From assembly GCA_022494885.1 (NCBI GenBank), contig JAGVSM010003633.1, positions 62,001-126,000 on the forward strand: a stretch of 64,000 bases of DNA. Direction: 5' to 3'. The notes under the pieces were generated by a model. The model saw only the letters and a list, made by a program, of their open reading frames with translations, did not search any database and had not been told where the DNA came from. This DNA comes from Micrasema longulum (lineage: Eukaryota > Arthropoda > Insecta > Trichoptera > Brachycentridae). Made by a program: the position numbers and the translations under genes. Below are positions 37,180 through 49,301 of this stretch, piece after piece; the stretch's first letter is position 1; each line of letters begins with the position of its first letter.

Positions 37180-39341
37180 AGTAGAATTTATGAGGGTTAA
37201 AAATTGATTTTAAAAATAAGTCAGTGAAAGTGAACTCTGCCGACTAGCAAGAAATTTAATTCAAAAAAGTTCGGTTGGGTTTCCATTAATAAACATAAAC
37301 AAATCTATGGATGACGTTTAAAGAATGTTGCCACTGGCCACTATAATAAATTGGCTATAAATTAAAATGGCGCTGTTTTGAACTGAATCGGCATTGATTA
37401 GATATCATAATTTAAAATGAGAAAGTTCAGCCCTACGGGAAATTGGATAAACAATGCATTCTTATGTGCTGTCAAAGTACTGCGAAGTTTTTTGAAAATG
37501 TGTAAAAAAATTCATAAACAAACACATTACTAGTTTTTCCGAATTAACCAATGATAACAGAGAGTGATAGGTTTCCGGTAAGTCAATTGACGAATCAGCA
37601 GAATTCACCAAGAAGAAAGGAAAAAGAATTTGAAACGCCGAATGCGAAGTAATTTCAAAAGTACAAAAACTTTAAAAATCATATCGTATATTATACGATA
37701 CATGATTTTTTTTTTAATAGGCTTAGTTTAGTAGTCTATTAACAAAAAACAAAATTTAAAAAACCGCTGAACTTCCTCATTATTTAATTATGTAAAGTTA
37801 TTTTTGTTGTAATAGTTTATTTAGTAGTTTTTTGTAAAATTACTTTAATTGTGATGATGCGGTGGGTAAATTTACTTTTTTTTATCTCATGCAATAATTA
37901 CTATTTATATTTCAAGTTTTATTCGACTTGATGATAAAACGAGGAATAGGTACAAGCAATAGTTTTAAATCATGTATTATGGGCAATATTATGTTCTAAT
38001 TAAAATTAGGCTAAAAATTACAATGGAAAAATTATAAATCATGGCTATAGTAGTATAGCGTCATGACATTATTTTAAAATTAAAAATAATACTACAATAA
38101 AATAATGTAGAAAGGGCAAATACAATATTTAAAAAAGTACACACATTTACCTGTTGAAGTGGATTTCGAAGACTCATTTTACAATAGTTCAAAATCAAAG
38201 GCTAAATAAAAAAATAAAAGTGGTGATTACGTAAAATAATAATAGTTTAATGAATTGAATAACTAGAGATTATTATTAATCTTATACTTCGATAATATTG
38301 CTGAAGGTACATTTATTTGTTCACACGTCTTTTCTGACAGTTGGACCTTGGGAACAATAATAATATTTAAAATTGTTGCACTTACACGCACACTAAGAAA
38401 TCGAATTTAGGTATAAATCACATAAAAAAACACATTACAAATCAAAGTACTTAATTTAATTGAATGCAAGACAATGCTCATAAAAGGCACTAAAATGCTA
38501 ATGTAATAATTCAAAACATTCCAAAATATAACACGATGTGAAGGAATGTTGAAAAAATTTGGATTAGTGAAAAATCATAATAAGAAGATAATAGAGTAAG
38601 AGGCATCTAAAGCATATTGTGCAACCCAAAAATGACATGCCGTTTTAAATTCCCGATAGAGAGAACATATGATATTGAGTCAATTTTTCTTCTAGTGATT
38701 TTTTAAAATTTATTTTTATTATTAAAGGAATAACCCGCTAAGCCTCTATTTTAGAGGCTTGTCAGCAGGTGGGAAAGAGGGGATATGGAAAGGAGGCAAG
38801 AAAAATTTACCACAACACCCCGACCAATTGAGATAAAAATCTTTCATGGATTTTTTTCTTGCAACTGGCGGAAATCAAACCCACGATGCTAGTTTCACAA
38901 TCGGCTGTCCAACCAACTGCACCACGATGCCTGTCATTTTTTTAAAACTTAGATAGTGTCATTTAATGAAATTCGAAATAAATATACAAATCAGTATGTT
39001 AGGGAAAAATATTCCAGATTGTTTGAAATTTGAAGATAATTCTGTTAACTTTTTATTGAAATCGGGGCCTTGGACTTCTATATTCCTATCTCCAAAAATT
39101 TTCCTTTGAGACAATGGACAACAAATTAATAATAATGCTATTGTAGGTATGATGATACAGAATGTTCTTTTTTTTAAAATGAAGTATTACAAAAATCTAA
39201 GCATTTGGGAATAAGTCATGCGGATGACACTGACAGCTGTCAAGTGTCAACTTGTTGAATGCGTGTCTTTGGTTACATGTTACAAGCGCGTGTTTTACTT
39301 GCGTTAAAATTAAAATTCCTTTTATACATTTAAAAAACATA
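37180..39341. other. Head-to-head spacer between Zw10 and Trmt13
   Basis: About 2.2 kb between divergent start codons. It holds a candidate alternative Zw10 first exon (38151-38177, minus) and a SINE (38735-38938). No clear TATA was seen for either gene. Confidence 0.5.
38735..38938 (-). mobile_element. tRNA-derived SINE, family D
   Basis: Minus strand: GCATCGTGGTGCAGTTGGTT (A-box like), then GTGGGTTTGATTTCCGCC (B-box like), body with AAATTTTTCTTGCCTCC, end with a GCCTCTAAAATAGAGGC hairpin. A related tail is at 50655-50700. Confidence 0.7.
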
Positions 39342-42300
39342 ATGACTACCGTAGAATTGATTGCTGGAAGATGCAATTACTTCGTGACCCGGAAAAAGAG
39401 GTTCTGTCGCATGACAGTCCGGACTGGCGCAACTTATTGTGGGGAACACGAACCTAAAGTCGACAATTCCAACGCGACAGTACCGGTAAATAATTATACG
39501 ATATTCAAATATGATGCATTCTTACAGAATAATGTATTTGTTAGAAGAATGTCTATGTTTTAATTTTGGTTTTAGGATGATACGAGGTTAAGGATGGCTT
39601 GTCCTCTAGACCCAAAACAGTAAGTGACTTTGTTCAAATATAGAGATAGTATCCAAGTACGAGTGTTTAAATTACAATAAAGCGTCACAGATAAAAAAAC
39701 ACGCTTGACCTGATTCTTTAGCCAATTCTTGTTCAATCCACCGTCATTATATATTTTTTAAGTGCTGTTAGAAGTTCTAATTTATTTATTGTTTTTATAG
39801 AGAACGGAAATAAGTTTTATATTTTGACGCAGAAGAATACCAAATTTCATTACCCAAATGCATATAATTAGAAAATTCAATGACAGGTCATAAGCCCTGT
39901 AAAATTTCATTTGTTTCATTTCATTTAATTTATTTATTCAGATATTTAGAACAGAATAATAAAGCCAATTCATTCTTAATACAATTATATAATTCACAAA
40001 TGAAAATAGATAGTCATGTTATTATAATAATATAACAAAGTGTAAAAAGAAAAATTATAAGTCAGAAAGTGCTTTCCTAAGGGAAGACCCACTGTCGTGA
40101 AATATGTCGACATCCGAGGTGATGCGATCAAGTAGCAAGATTGCTCTACCAACCGGCATAACCGTTGGCAGGTTGGTTCTGCATCGTGGTAGGTACAACA
40201 ATCGATTCTGTCTTTGTCGAAGATAGTTATCAGGTACGAACAGACCTATATTCATCAGAATTTCTGAGTTATGTATGCGACCCCCAATCACCCGGAAGAA
40301 GTGAACACCCAAATGAGCGTCCCTCCTCCTCCATAATGGCTGATAGCCTAGCATCCCCAGTAAATAGTCGGTTGGGAAGAGCCAAGGATAATATCCACAC
40401 TCCTTTAGGTACAGATAGCTAAATAGATCCTTTAGGTAAAATACCTAGACTTCCATGTCCCTTGCGCAAAAATGTACTCCCATCTTTGTTAAAAGGATCT
40501 AAAATATTCAGAGGCTTTCTATTTTTAAAATTATATTGGCGGTCCCTGTGGTATAATTGATAAAACGCTTGCCCCACGCATGGAGGGTTACGGGTTTGAT
40601 TTCCGGTTAAATCGCAATGAATAAACGTGATTTTTCTTAAGACTGGGTGTTCACTGTTGTAATTAGGTTTCTTGGCCTGTGCTACAATAAAAAAAACATT
40701 TTAAATTACCTCAGATATAATTTTTTTGCTATAGAGGGAAAACATTTTTGAGAAGGGAATAAGGAAGTCTAGGTATTCACAGTGCTTATGACCTGCCATT
40801 GGCTGGTTTGAGTGGCCACTTTACACACTATTTTTTATTTTTTTTATTTTATTTTATTTTATTTAGGAAACATACAGTACAGTTACAAAGTTTAATATTT
40901 TACACAATTTGACTTAACTCTAATGGACCAGTGAAGTTTCCATATTATAAAGCAATTATATGTAAGGTTAATTATGAAAGTATAAAAAAGAGAAGGAAAA
41001 AAAAAACATAAATGAAAGTTGTTCAAAAATTAACATTTAAGTAAAAAAAGATATTTTAAAGTTTGTAGTTTGTAGTGAGTATTTACAAATGGAAATAATA
41101 TTATATTATACTATGTAACATTCACCATTCTGCCTATGTTTAAACATCCCCATTTCCTCAACTCTTCCATCAGTTGGCTTTTGTAAAGTAAGAGCTGAAA
41201 CCTTTATCATGTGGGTGATATTTATCCGGCTGAACCGATTTGCCTCAGATAACTCATTGTACAATTTTAAACTCTTGTCCGAGTTTTAAAATTGTTTTTC
41301 TCTTCATTGGTTGTCTAATATTTTAATATATCTGTTTTCATAAGTTTTATTTGTCAGAACTTGGAACTTACCAATGTGAACAACCTGTGATTTTTGTTTA
41401 TATAAACATTTTATAAAAAATAAACACTAATTTTATTGTACTTAAGTATTTTATAACTTCATATGACAGCTGTTTCACCTTATCAAAACTCCTGGTATTT
41501 CCTTTCTAGCACCTGTTATATTAGTAAATTAGAAAAACACTTATTGGTGTGCAACGCCAAGGAAGGAGAGCTTCCTCCTTACATTCGCAAGAATTGTAAT
41601 CTTATTGAAGATGGTGGTGAGATTGCTGCTCCGGGAGAGGTCGGAAAGAGGTCCCTGGCTCTGGTCTCTGATGAAATTCTCAAAGAAGTGATCGCTATTG
41701 TGGAAAAAATCTATAACGGTAAGTGGTAAATATTTTAGACAGATAAGTAGGTAACAATAACCGAGATTTTTTAAATTCATGTGTAGCAAATTTCTATCAG
41801 TAGTCTTCTTCAAGTTTCTGTAGACTCAAGAGTCTGTTATTACAGGATTATCCTCTTGTGATGCTAAACTCCAGCTATCTCTCCAATGTTTTTAGAGTCT
41901 ACCGGGTGGACGCTATCCATCTTGTTTTCCATGCAGCGCTACGTAAAGAATTTTAGTGGAATTCATTCTCTTTACATGTTGGTGCCAGTATTATCGATTC
42001 TGTCGCTTCCATTTGACTACATTTTGAACCTCACAGATCTCTTGGATTTTGGTGTTGCTAACATAATCACGAAACATCTTCCGATCCTCGTTATGTTGTT
42101 TCATTTCCATAATCGTTTTTTCATTTTCCCTGCTTTGGTCCTGTTCATGATCTCAGGCCGATGTACGAGGCTTCTTTTCCGGTTATAAAAATTAATAAAA
42201 AATAAATTATAACTGTACAGAGTTTAGCTTTAAAATGTCAGAAACAAGAATAAACATTTTGTCGTTCGTATCCAATCATGCAAACGATGTTGTAGAATGC

Positions 42301-45300
42301 CTGCATGTAAAGGGTTTATGCAGTAAATGTCAGTTTAGCCCATTTTTTATTTTCTTTTTGTCAGTTATGTTTCGCCGTTCAGATGTGTGTTTTGAACACT
42401 CACTGACCAGAATTTTTGACATCGCGGGCGGTGTAATTTTGAAGTTTCGATGGGGATTTAAAAAATTACAAACCCTTAAAAAATCGTAATAATAATTCAT
42501 TTACAAATGACATAAATAAAAAACCACTAAACTTCCTCAAAATGATTTTAGCTGTGATATCCGGAAACATTAGCGAGAGCAAGGAACACAGCTGTCATCC
42601 GTCGGTAGCCGGCGCTCTGGACAGCGAGGGGAGAGGAGACAACACAAGAAGACACCTTCTGCAGACCTCGTCACTCATTCACATCTTGCAGGACCAGGGA
42701 CTGCTCATGCCTGGAACTTGCTATGTAGAACTCGGTGCAGGAAAAGGTTTGCAACAATATATTTTCTAGTCCGGTAATTTTTTCATACAATGAGAAAAAC
42801 AGGCATAATCTGCTCGATGTTGTTGAAATGTAATGCTGGAGTGGGATGCCAAGCGTTTCATGCTCTTGGAGATGTAATAAGCTACTCTCTGTGACATGCA
42901 GAAAAATAATTATTTTGTCCTATTTTGGGCATATTGCAAGAAATAACAAGGAGAGGCAAAAAATTGATAGTATCAGAGACAGTTCAAGGTAAGTAAGTTT
43001 ATTTATTAGCAAGCATTTATTATTATTATATTTACTAAACTGTTTATTGGTAAGCAAGCAAGCAACATATGAGCGAAGGTGTATATTTTAAATTCTGTGA
43101 TGTCCTGCCTGTTCCTGATCAGAACCGGAGCGCCGCTCTGCTCAGATAAAAAAGTGCCAAAGCGCCGCTCCGATGCGCTCCGGCCCGACTGCACAACTGT
43201 TTTATAGTGACTTAAAAGGTAATAAATAAATGTATATAATATGTAACTGTAAGAAATAAACTGTCGTAAAGAAATGTGTCCCACTGAAAAGTCTTAAGAC
43301 TACTTACTGGGTAATTAATTATAACATGTTACTAAAAATACCAAATAAACGCTGTTCTGCCACACTCTAACTGAAGAGGATGATCTCCTACAAGATGGTC
43401 TGACCAAATAAACTAATGGAGTCCTCATTAAATCATCATCATCATCATACCCCTGTCCGCATCCAATAGAGCATAGGGAACTGCACTGGTACACTAAATG
43501 CAGTGTACATCGATCATCTGTTGCATGAATGTAAGATGATCAGTCTAACGTTTCATATGGCAGTCCAGGAAAATAAAATATTGCGGTGTAGAACCACCTT
43601 TTCAATCAATATTTCACAAAAGTTAGACTCTTTTTTTTGGAGAGTTACAGTTATAACATTTACTAGATGTATAAAAGTAAATTTGTATAAGAATAAAAAA
43701 ACGTGTACCATTTATGAAAATATATTGATTAATAAAAAAAAATTAAAAATGTAATCTGTAGCAATATTTTCTTTTCAGGGCACCTGTCTTTCTACCTGGC
43801 GCGTACCGTTAACTCTGTTCCGGACTGTTCCGTGCTGCTGGTGGACCGCGCCTCCCACCGCCACAAGCAGGACAACAAGCTGCGCGAGGACATGGCGGTG
43901 CAGGTCGCCAGAATTAGGGCCGATATATCGGACCTTCGACTGTCCAAAGTGGACAGTGTTAGCAGGTCCAGCTCGCTTGTCGCTGTGTCAAAACATCTGT
44001 GTGGTGTGGCTACTGGTAACATTTTCATCTATAATAATAATTCATTTATACAGTGTTCCAAAACTTAAGTTATTATCTCAGAGGGCTGATATGCCAGCTC
44101 ACGACTGACCAGAATATATACGCATCAGTTTCTCGAGTGCCGCAACTACAATTTTTCATACTGCACCATTCTAACATAGGAATGTGTAACATAAATTAGA
44201 ATGTGCTTACTAACTCCAATATTTTATATTAAAACTTTCTGCTACCCACACATAAAGAAAGGTTGTTAACTCTTCCCTTATTGTGCCAAAAACATCTTCA
44301 CGTTACGGTGCTGTGAAGTCGTTACACATAAAAAATTGAGAGATTTTAATTGTAAAAATGGAATATTCATAGACAACTGCTTCAATTATTTATAGTTGAA
44401 GTCAAAAGTAATAATATTTTTAATCAGTACTTGACGCTCGCAGCGCGAGTGAGAGAACTGTCCTTAACGAAACTCGGAGATCTACTGACGTCTGACAGTG
44501 TAGTATACTGCCTCTGGTTTATTGGCCTGCGTGACGTGTAAAATCGTCTCTCGCTAGCATATATAGCTGTAGCATCGAGAGTGAGACTCTCATTGTTCGG
44601 TACTCTTTTATTTCACGTGCCGCAACTTTTTGAATATTTTTATTTGTTTATGCACGCAATACACAATTTCATTATTGCACAAGTGTTATTTGTTTTCATG
44701 TCCCGACTTGCTAGAATGTTCTGTGTTAAGTCGGGACTCTTATTTACAAATCAATACATAGATAGATAAATTGATATTATGAAACACATCAATATTCAAA
44801 ATACATAACAACATACTTGCGACCTGTATGTACGTTTATAATCTAAGCTTGCGACACATTGATTGTATTGGTGATTTATCTCCTATTTTAATATATAATG
44901 CTTTTTTATGCCTTTTAACTACTTTAACAAACAAACCATCACTCCGTTTTCTTGTAAGGGTAGATAGGCCAGTGGTCGACAAACTTATTAGTCAAAACAG
45001 CCAAATATCAGCGGTACAAGAATTAAGATTTCTTTTGTGAGCCAAATATATGTTATGCAACAATAAAAAGGTTTCCTCAATGCCAATGGACCTTATTATG
45101 TAGTAGAAAGTTTGCGTATTCATTCTCTATTTCAACTAAAAATTCTTTGAATTGGCCATAATTGACCAATTGTGGTGACAATTTTGATTACTAATCCCAA
45201 AATATTGAATTTCTTTTGGAAATGTCTTCTCACAAAGCGCTTCTTGGTGAATGATGCAACAATAAACAAGTATCTCGTGATCAATTGTTTGCCTTCAAAA

Positions 45301-48300
45301 TAGAAACAAAATTTTTTCTCTATTCGGTCACATTTTTTTCCCATCTGTTGAAATTCAAACAATTTTATCGAGTGTAAGATGATGTTTCTTTGTGCATTTA
45401 ATGACAGCATTTGCAATATCCTCGCCACGTGTTTGACCTTTCAGTGGCAATAATCCTGAAAGTTATTCATTGGGACCCGTTGACAAAATAAGCGAAGAGT
45501 GAAATTTGGGTTTGCCAACTATTGGGGTTGGCAGAGAGAATAGAATGCCACAGCGCTCTCCGTTATCGTTCCCCTATATTCATACATCTTCTCATGCACG
45601 CCCGCCGATTATTGCGACCTTTGAGACATTTATCTTCAAGTATTTGTTAAATTTGATCATACCATGTCTTTCTCAGTCTTCTCTATTTCTGCATTCACAT
45701 CATAAATCTTTTTAACCGTTCTTTCGCTGTCCATTCATTCTACATGTCCAAACCAACGCAGAGCTCTTTTCTTGATTTTGTCGATAATGCTTATCTCAGC
45801 CTTATATACTGTACAGATAAGTATTTATTATTTGATAATAATTTATTTTAGCCGGTACTTACACATATAACAGAGGAATATTGAAAATTTGAACACGGTA
45901 TTAATTATATTAATAGAGATATTTAAGTTGTTAGATGCAATGCGTAGGTACTAGCTAAGGTTAGCTAGCTAACCGGGAAGGTGGGTTAAAGATTTGAATA
46001 GACAGTGCAGATTTTTTTTTTCTTAGTTGGAATTGGTTTTAAAACAATTTGCCACACATTAAAACATATTTGAAGCATTGATTTTCCTATCAAACAATTT
46101 GAATGCAAATACATTGTTAAATGCATTAATTATTATTCTCTTCATTTGAATGTACAAATTGCACAAATTTATGAATAGAAATATCTAATCAAATTGCTTC
46201 AACATCAGAATCAAATAAATTAGTTAAATTATTTCACCCATCTAAATGCTAATCCTTTTGATCAATTTCATCTATAATTATAATAAATTAGAATTTTCTT
46301 ACAGATTATTGTTTTGATAATATTTTGAGTTTGTCCAAATGTTTGTAGACGAATACTGGATTACACCCCCCAGGGTGTAATCCAGTCTTTCAGAGAACAT
46401 TTCAGAGGAGGAAATATTGAAGTCTGGGCAGTTGGTTTATGTGTAACATTGACCATTTTGCCCATGTTTGCGTGGCTTCCATATTTCCTTCTCTAAAATG
46501 TTTTCCATCTCTGTTATAATCTCTCTCTTTCTTTAATCCGCACCTCATATCTGAGCTAAGGCTACGCACGCTTGAAGGAAGCACAGACGTTCCATGTTCG
46601 ATTCCCGATGAGAACACAAAAATTAAATGTGATTTTTCTCTAAACACGGGTGCTGTTATTCGCTACTGTAATTAGGCTTTTTGGCCTTTCTGGCCTTTCT
46701 GGTGGTGCAAAAAAAAAAACAAAAGTATTTTCAGGCGTTGCCTAGCAGGTAAAATAATTCGGTCAGTAAATTGAACGGTTTGGGTAGGTAAGAATAAATT
46801 GTCTTAAGGCAATATGCCCGCCCTTATGCATATATGTGTGTACTGTATATGTACATATATAAAGTATTTAAAAAAATTATGTATCTAAAGCGATCTTAAT
46901 ATAAACGACTTTTTTCAGACCTGGCACTAAATTGTGTTATGAACCCCGAAGTTATACAGAAGGCAGGTGGACTTGTAATGGCCACATGTTGTCATCACCG
47001 GTGTGTTTGGGGAACTTATGTTGGAAGATCATTTTTGGAGGTAGGTTGATCATAATTACTCTCATTATGCCTAATTACATAGCCCTACGCTTCATTAGGT
47101 CCGAAAAGGGAATTACGATGATGAAAAAAAAATGGCTTCAGGATCTGAAACCTAGGTTATCCTCATATCCAATTAGATACTGTATCCACTGAGTTGAACA
47201 ACCAATAAATTTTACCCTGGCAACTGATAAATTCGTATCAAGACACTGACTAAGTACTAAAAGCCTTTACCATCTACAATAGAAAATCAATCACCAACCA
47301 GCCGAAGTAATTATCAATTTCTTTACTTTTGTACCCGAGTGCAAACATTTATTTTTACCAATAAATTTGAAAATCGGGTCATATTAATAAGTTGATATGA
47401 TAATTTTCTTATGATTTCTACAAAATACTTACATGTAATTTTAAGCATTTTAATATCATTACGTATGTACATAAATATGAAATCAGTTCTTTTTTACTTT
47501 AAATATTGTTTATTTTGATTTTACATGCCCACTTAGGCGAAAGCGCTCGTTGGTCAAAATAATAAAAAGTAAAACTAAACCAAGAAGTTTCATCGATAAG
47601 TTTATTTATAATTTTATCATAACCATTAACTATGGAGTTTTATCAAGAAATATCAACAAAAAACATCAATATTTTGATTTATGTTATTTATTGACAATTC
47701 TTGATTGAATTCCATTGTTATTATAAATACGTCCTTTTAATATATGCTTGTCTTCGAGGCCACAGTCTCAGGCTGGAGAAAACGAGATTCAATCTAAATC
47801 CACAAAAGCATTTCCTGAGCATAGGGTTGTTGATGGTTGGAATAAGCTCAATATGTAGTCCAAAGTGATTCGATGAGTTCGAAATGGACTAGATTTGTTT
47901 GGGAAAAGTTAAAGTGCGCCAGCAACTAACTTTTGTTAAAATAGATTCAAGCGTATCAGCTTTAAGCTGCTCACTTAAAATTAATATAATAAAAATAGTT
48001 AAGACTGGTAAATATCATACAATGTTGAGATCATTTATACATATTTCTTTCGATTTCTTTTCTGAATATATGGGGATTGATCGTAAAATTGCATAAGCGA
48101 CTCGTACCTATGCTTAAGGTAATATTTTTTTATGTATAAATGATCTCAACACTGTATGATATTTGCCTGTCTGAAGATGCCCGTTAGAAGTTGAAAACGC
48201 AAATTGGTCAAACAAATAAGTGGAGGTGTACCAAGTATATTTAATTTATAACTTATTCTTAAATATAAGGGCTTCTCTGAAAAGGTTTGCTTTTGACCTA

Positions 48301-49301
48301 ATAAAGCTCAGCCGAAATCAAGTGAGGATTATCACTAGAGCCCTCACAGGGCACTGCAAATTTAATAAACACTTTGCTAGAATGAATTTTTCTAAAACTT
48401 CTAGATGTAGGTTCATGTGTTCAGTGCACATGAGGAAATACCTTTACACATTCTATGTGAATGTGATGCTTTATATCATAAAATAGGACACATCTACAGG
48501 AGACCACTGGTGTAACCTGAGGATGTCAAAGAGCTCACCCCCTACCTAATAGCCTGATATTCTCTGGATCTGGGCTCGAAGGGGGAGAACTAATTTACGG
48601 AGACCCGTCACAATAGATCTTCTCACAATAGATGTCAGAAGCTTGTATAACACTGACTCCCATTTCAAAGAATAATATTATATTCAAATATAAGTTATTA
48701 TGTAATTATTTGTTCGTTTCAACTCAAATTAAATTGTTAATGAATTACAATGTTACTCTTTCAGGAAAATAATGTTACTCAGTCACAATTCAATGTTATT
48801 TGTGGTCTAGTATCTTGGGCGACATGCGGTTCCGGCTTGAGTCGAGAACGACGAGCTCAGATGAATAATTCCAAACAAGCGAAGAAAGCTAAATACGAAG
48901 AAACATCAAATGTCACAACTGTAAACAATGAAAAACAAACTGAGAATAATAAACCGGATATTCAAAATGCCTCCAACACAAATCAAATCATTGATAATGA
49001 TCATGTAACTGATGACAGTGATTCCGATAGTTCGAATGACTCTTTCGACGAGGAAAAAAAATCTAATAAGTCTGATTCTAGTAAACGAAATGTATCAATA
49101 ACGAAACATTTGGGATTGACTATCAACCAACGAGAAGATATTGGATTCAAAGCGAAGGCAATTTTAGATTGGGGCCGTTTACTTTTCTTAAGGAGTAAAA
49201 GTTTCGATACTAATCTCTGTTTCTATGTAGATAAATCTCTGTCACCGGAAAATGTTTGTATTGTCGCTGTGAAAAACACTTGTGTTGCTAATAAAATGTG
49301 A
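39342..49301 (+). CDS. Trmt13: tRNA:m4X modification enzyme TRM13 homologue (TRMT13)
   Basis: TRM13 is an S-adenosylmethionine-dependent enzyme that 2'-O-methylates position 4 of some tRNAs. Exons: 39342-39485, 39576-39619, 41510-41718, 42552-42746, 43779-44015, 46919-47040, 48765-49301. Junctions are GT/AG with consistent phases, total 495 aa (human 481). The N-terminal CCCH-type zinc finger is C11...C22...C33..H36. The U11-48K-like CHHC finger is C57, H63, H73, C77 (CPLDPKHTCYISKLEKHLLVC). The SAM site is ELGAGKGHLSFYLA (about 192-205), followed by DRASHRHKQDN. Later motifs are SKHLCGVATDLAL (268-280) and GLVMATCCHHRC (294-305). The last exon carries an acidic, Asn/Ser-rich insert (about 345-430) before the conserved end DIGFKAKAILDWGRL. 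The ATG used is the one in AAT ATG just before TTVELIAGRC; a longer upstream reading is not family-like. Confidence 0.95.
39900..40480 (-). mobile_element. Jockey/CR1-like LINE 3' end, reverse orientation
   Basis: Minus-strand ORF pieces LGYQPLWRRRDAHLGVHFFR, FVPDNYLRQRQNRLLYLPRC and RTNLPTVMPVGRAILLLDRI are the usual C-terminal end of such a reverse transcriptase. Located in a Trmt13 intron. Confidence 0.75.
40541..40697 (+). mobile_element. tRNA-derived SINE, family C, copy 2
   Basis: GTCCCTGTGGTATAATTGAT, CGGGTTTGATTTCCGG, TGATTTTTCTTAAGACTGGG and TAGGTTTCTTGGCCTGTG. Confidence 0.78.
40727..41170. mobile_element. Foldback-type repeat interrupted by a 0.28-kb insertion
   Basis: The left half ends TGGCCACTTTACACACTA at 40830 and the right half resumes ACTATGTAACATTCACCATT at about 41110. 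The uninterrupted copy at 25.8 kb reads straight through here. The inserted AT-rich piece is flanked by ACTA, a probable target duplication. Confidence 0.7.
41740..42540. other. Trmt13 intron without recognised element
   Basis: Two moderately long ORFs (41886-42188 and 42235-42489, plus) look hydrophobic and repeat-derived; I do not recognise them. CTAAACTTCCTCAA-type sequence just before the next exon is also seen at 10.97, 26.37 and 37.77 kb, so part is a dispersed repeat. Confidence 0.4.
43436..43625 (-). mobile_element. tRNA-derived SINE, family B, 3' part
   Basis: CATCATCATCATACCCCTGT, CAATAGAGCATAGGGAACTG and CATATGGCAGTCCAGG match the reverse of the family body; tRNA-like head lost. 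Confidence 0.75.
45505..45825 (-). mobile_element. RTE-like LINE 3' end, reverse orientation
   Basis: Minus reading resembles the element at 33310: GCTGAGATAAGCATTATCGA, AAGAGCTCTGCGTTGG, and the tail ending with WRS..NRE-like codons. Frameshifted. Trmt13 intron. Confidence 0.75.
46385..46520. mobile_element. Foldback-type repeat, diverged
   Basis: AGAACATTTCAGAGGAGGAA at the left and CTTCTCTAAAATGTTTTCCA at the right are inverted relatives, with TGTGTAACATTGACCATTTT between. Confidence 0.6.
46550..46712 (+). mobile_element. tRNA-derived SINE, family C, copy 3
   Basis: GTTCGATTCCCGATGAGAAC, AAATGTGATTTTTCTCTAAA, TAATTAGGCTTTTTGGCC and a short A-run. Confidence 0.78.
47745..47915 (+). mobile_element. 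LINE reverse-transcriptase C-terminal fragment
   Basis: SQAGENEIQSKSTKAF and, in a shifted frame, FPEHRVVDGWNKLN are the conserved R.FF..RVV..WN.L end of CR1/Jockey-like elements. Confidence 0.6.
48225..48650 (+). mobile_element. R1/Jockey-type LINE RNase-H-distal end
   Basis: LSRNQVRIITRALTGHCKFN, then SRCRF with a frameshift into C-E-E-I-P-L-H-I-L-C-E-C, is the Cys/His end of these LINEs. The 3' part with GGAGACCCGTCACAATAGAT recurs at about 7283-7302. It ends about 115 bp before the last Trmt13 exon. Confidence 0.75.

Noticed and set aside
41886..42188. 100-codon hydrophobic plus-strand ORF
   Set aside because: Lies in a Trmt13 intron, has no family features, and the opposite strand shows broken repeat-like coding; probably chance or an old transposon.
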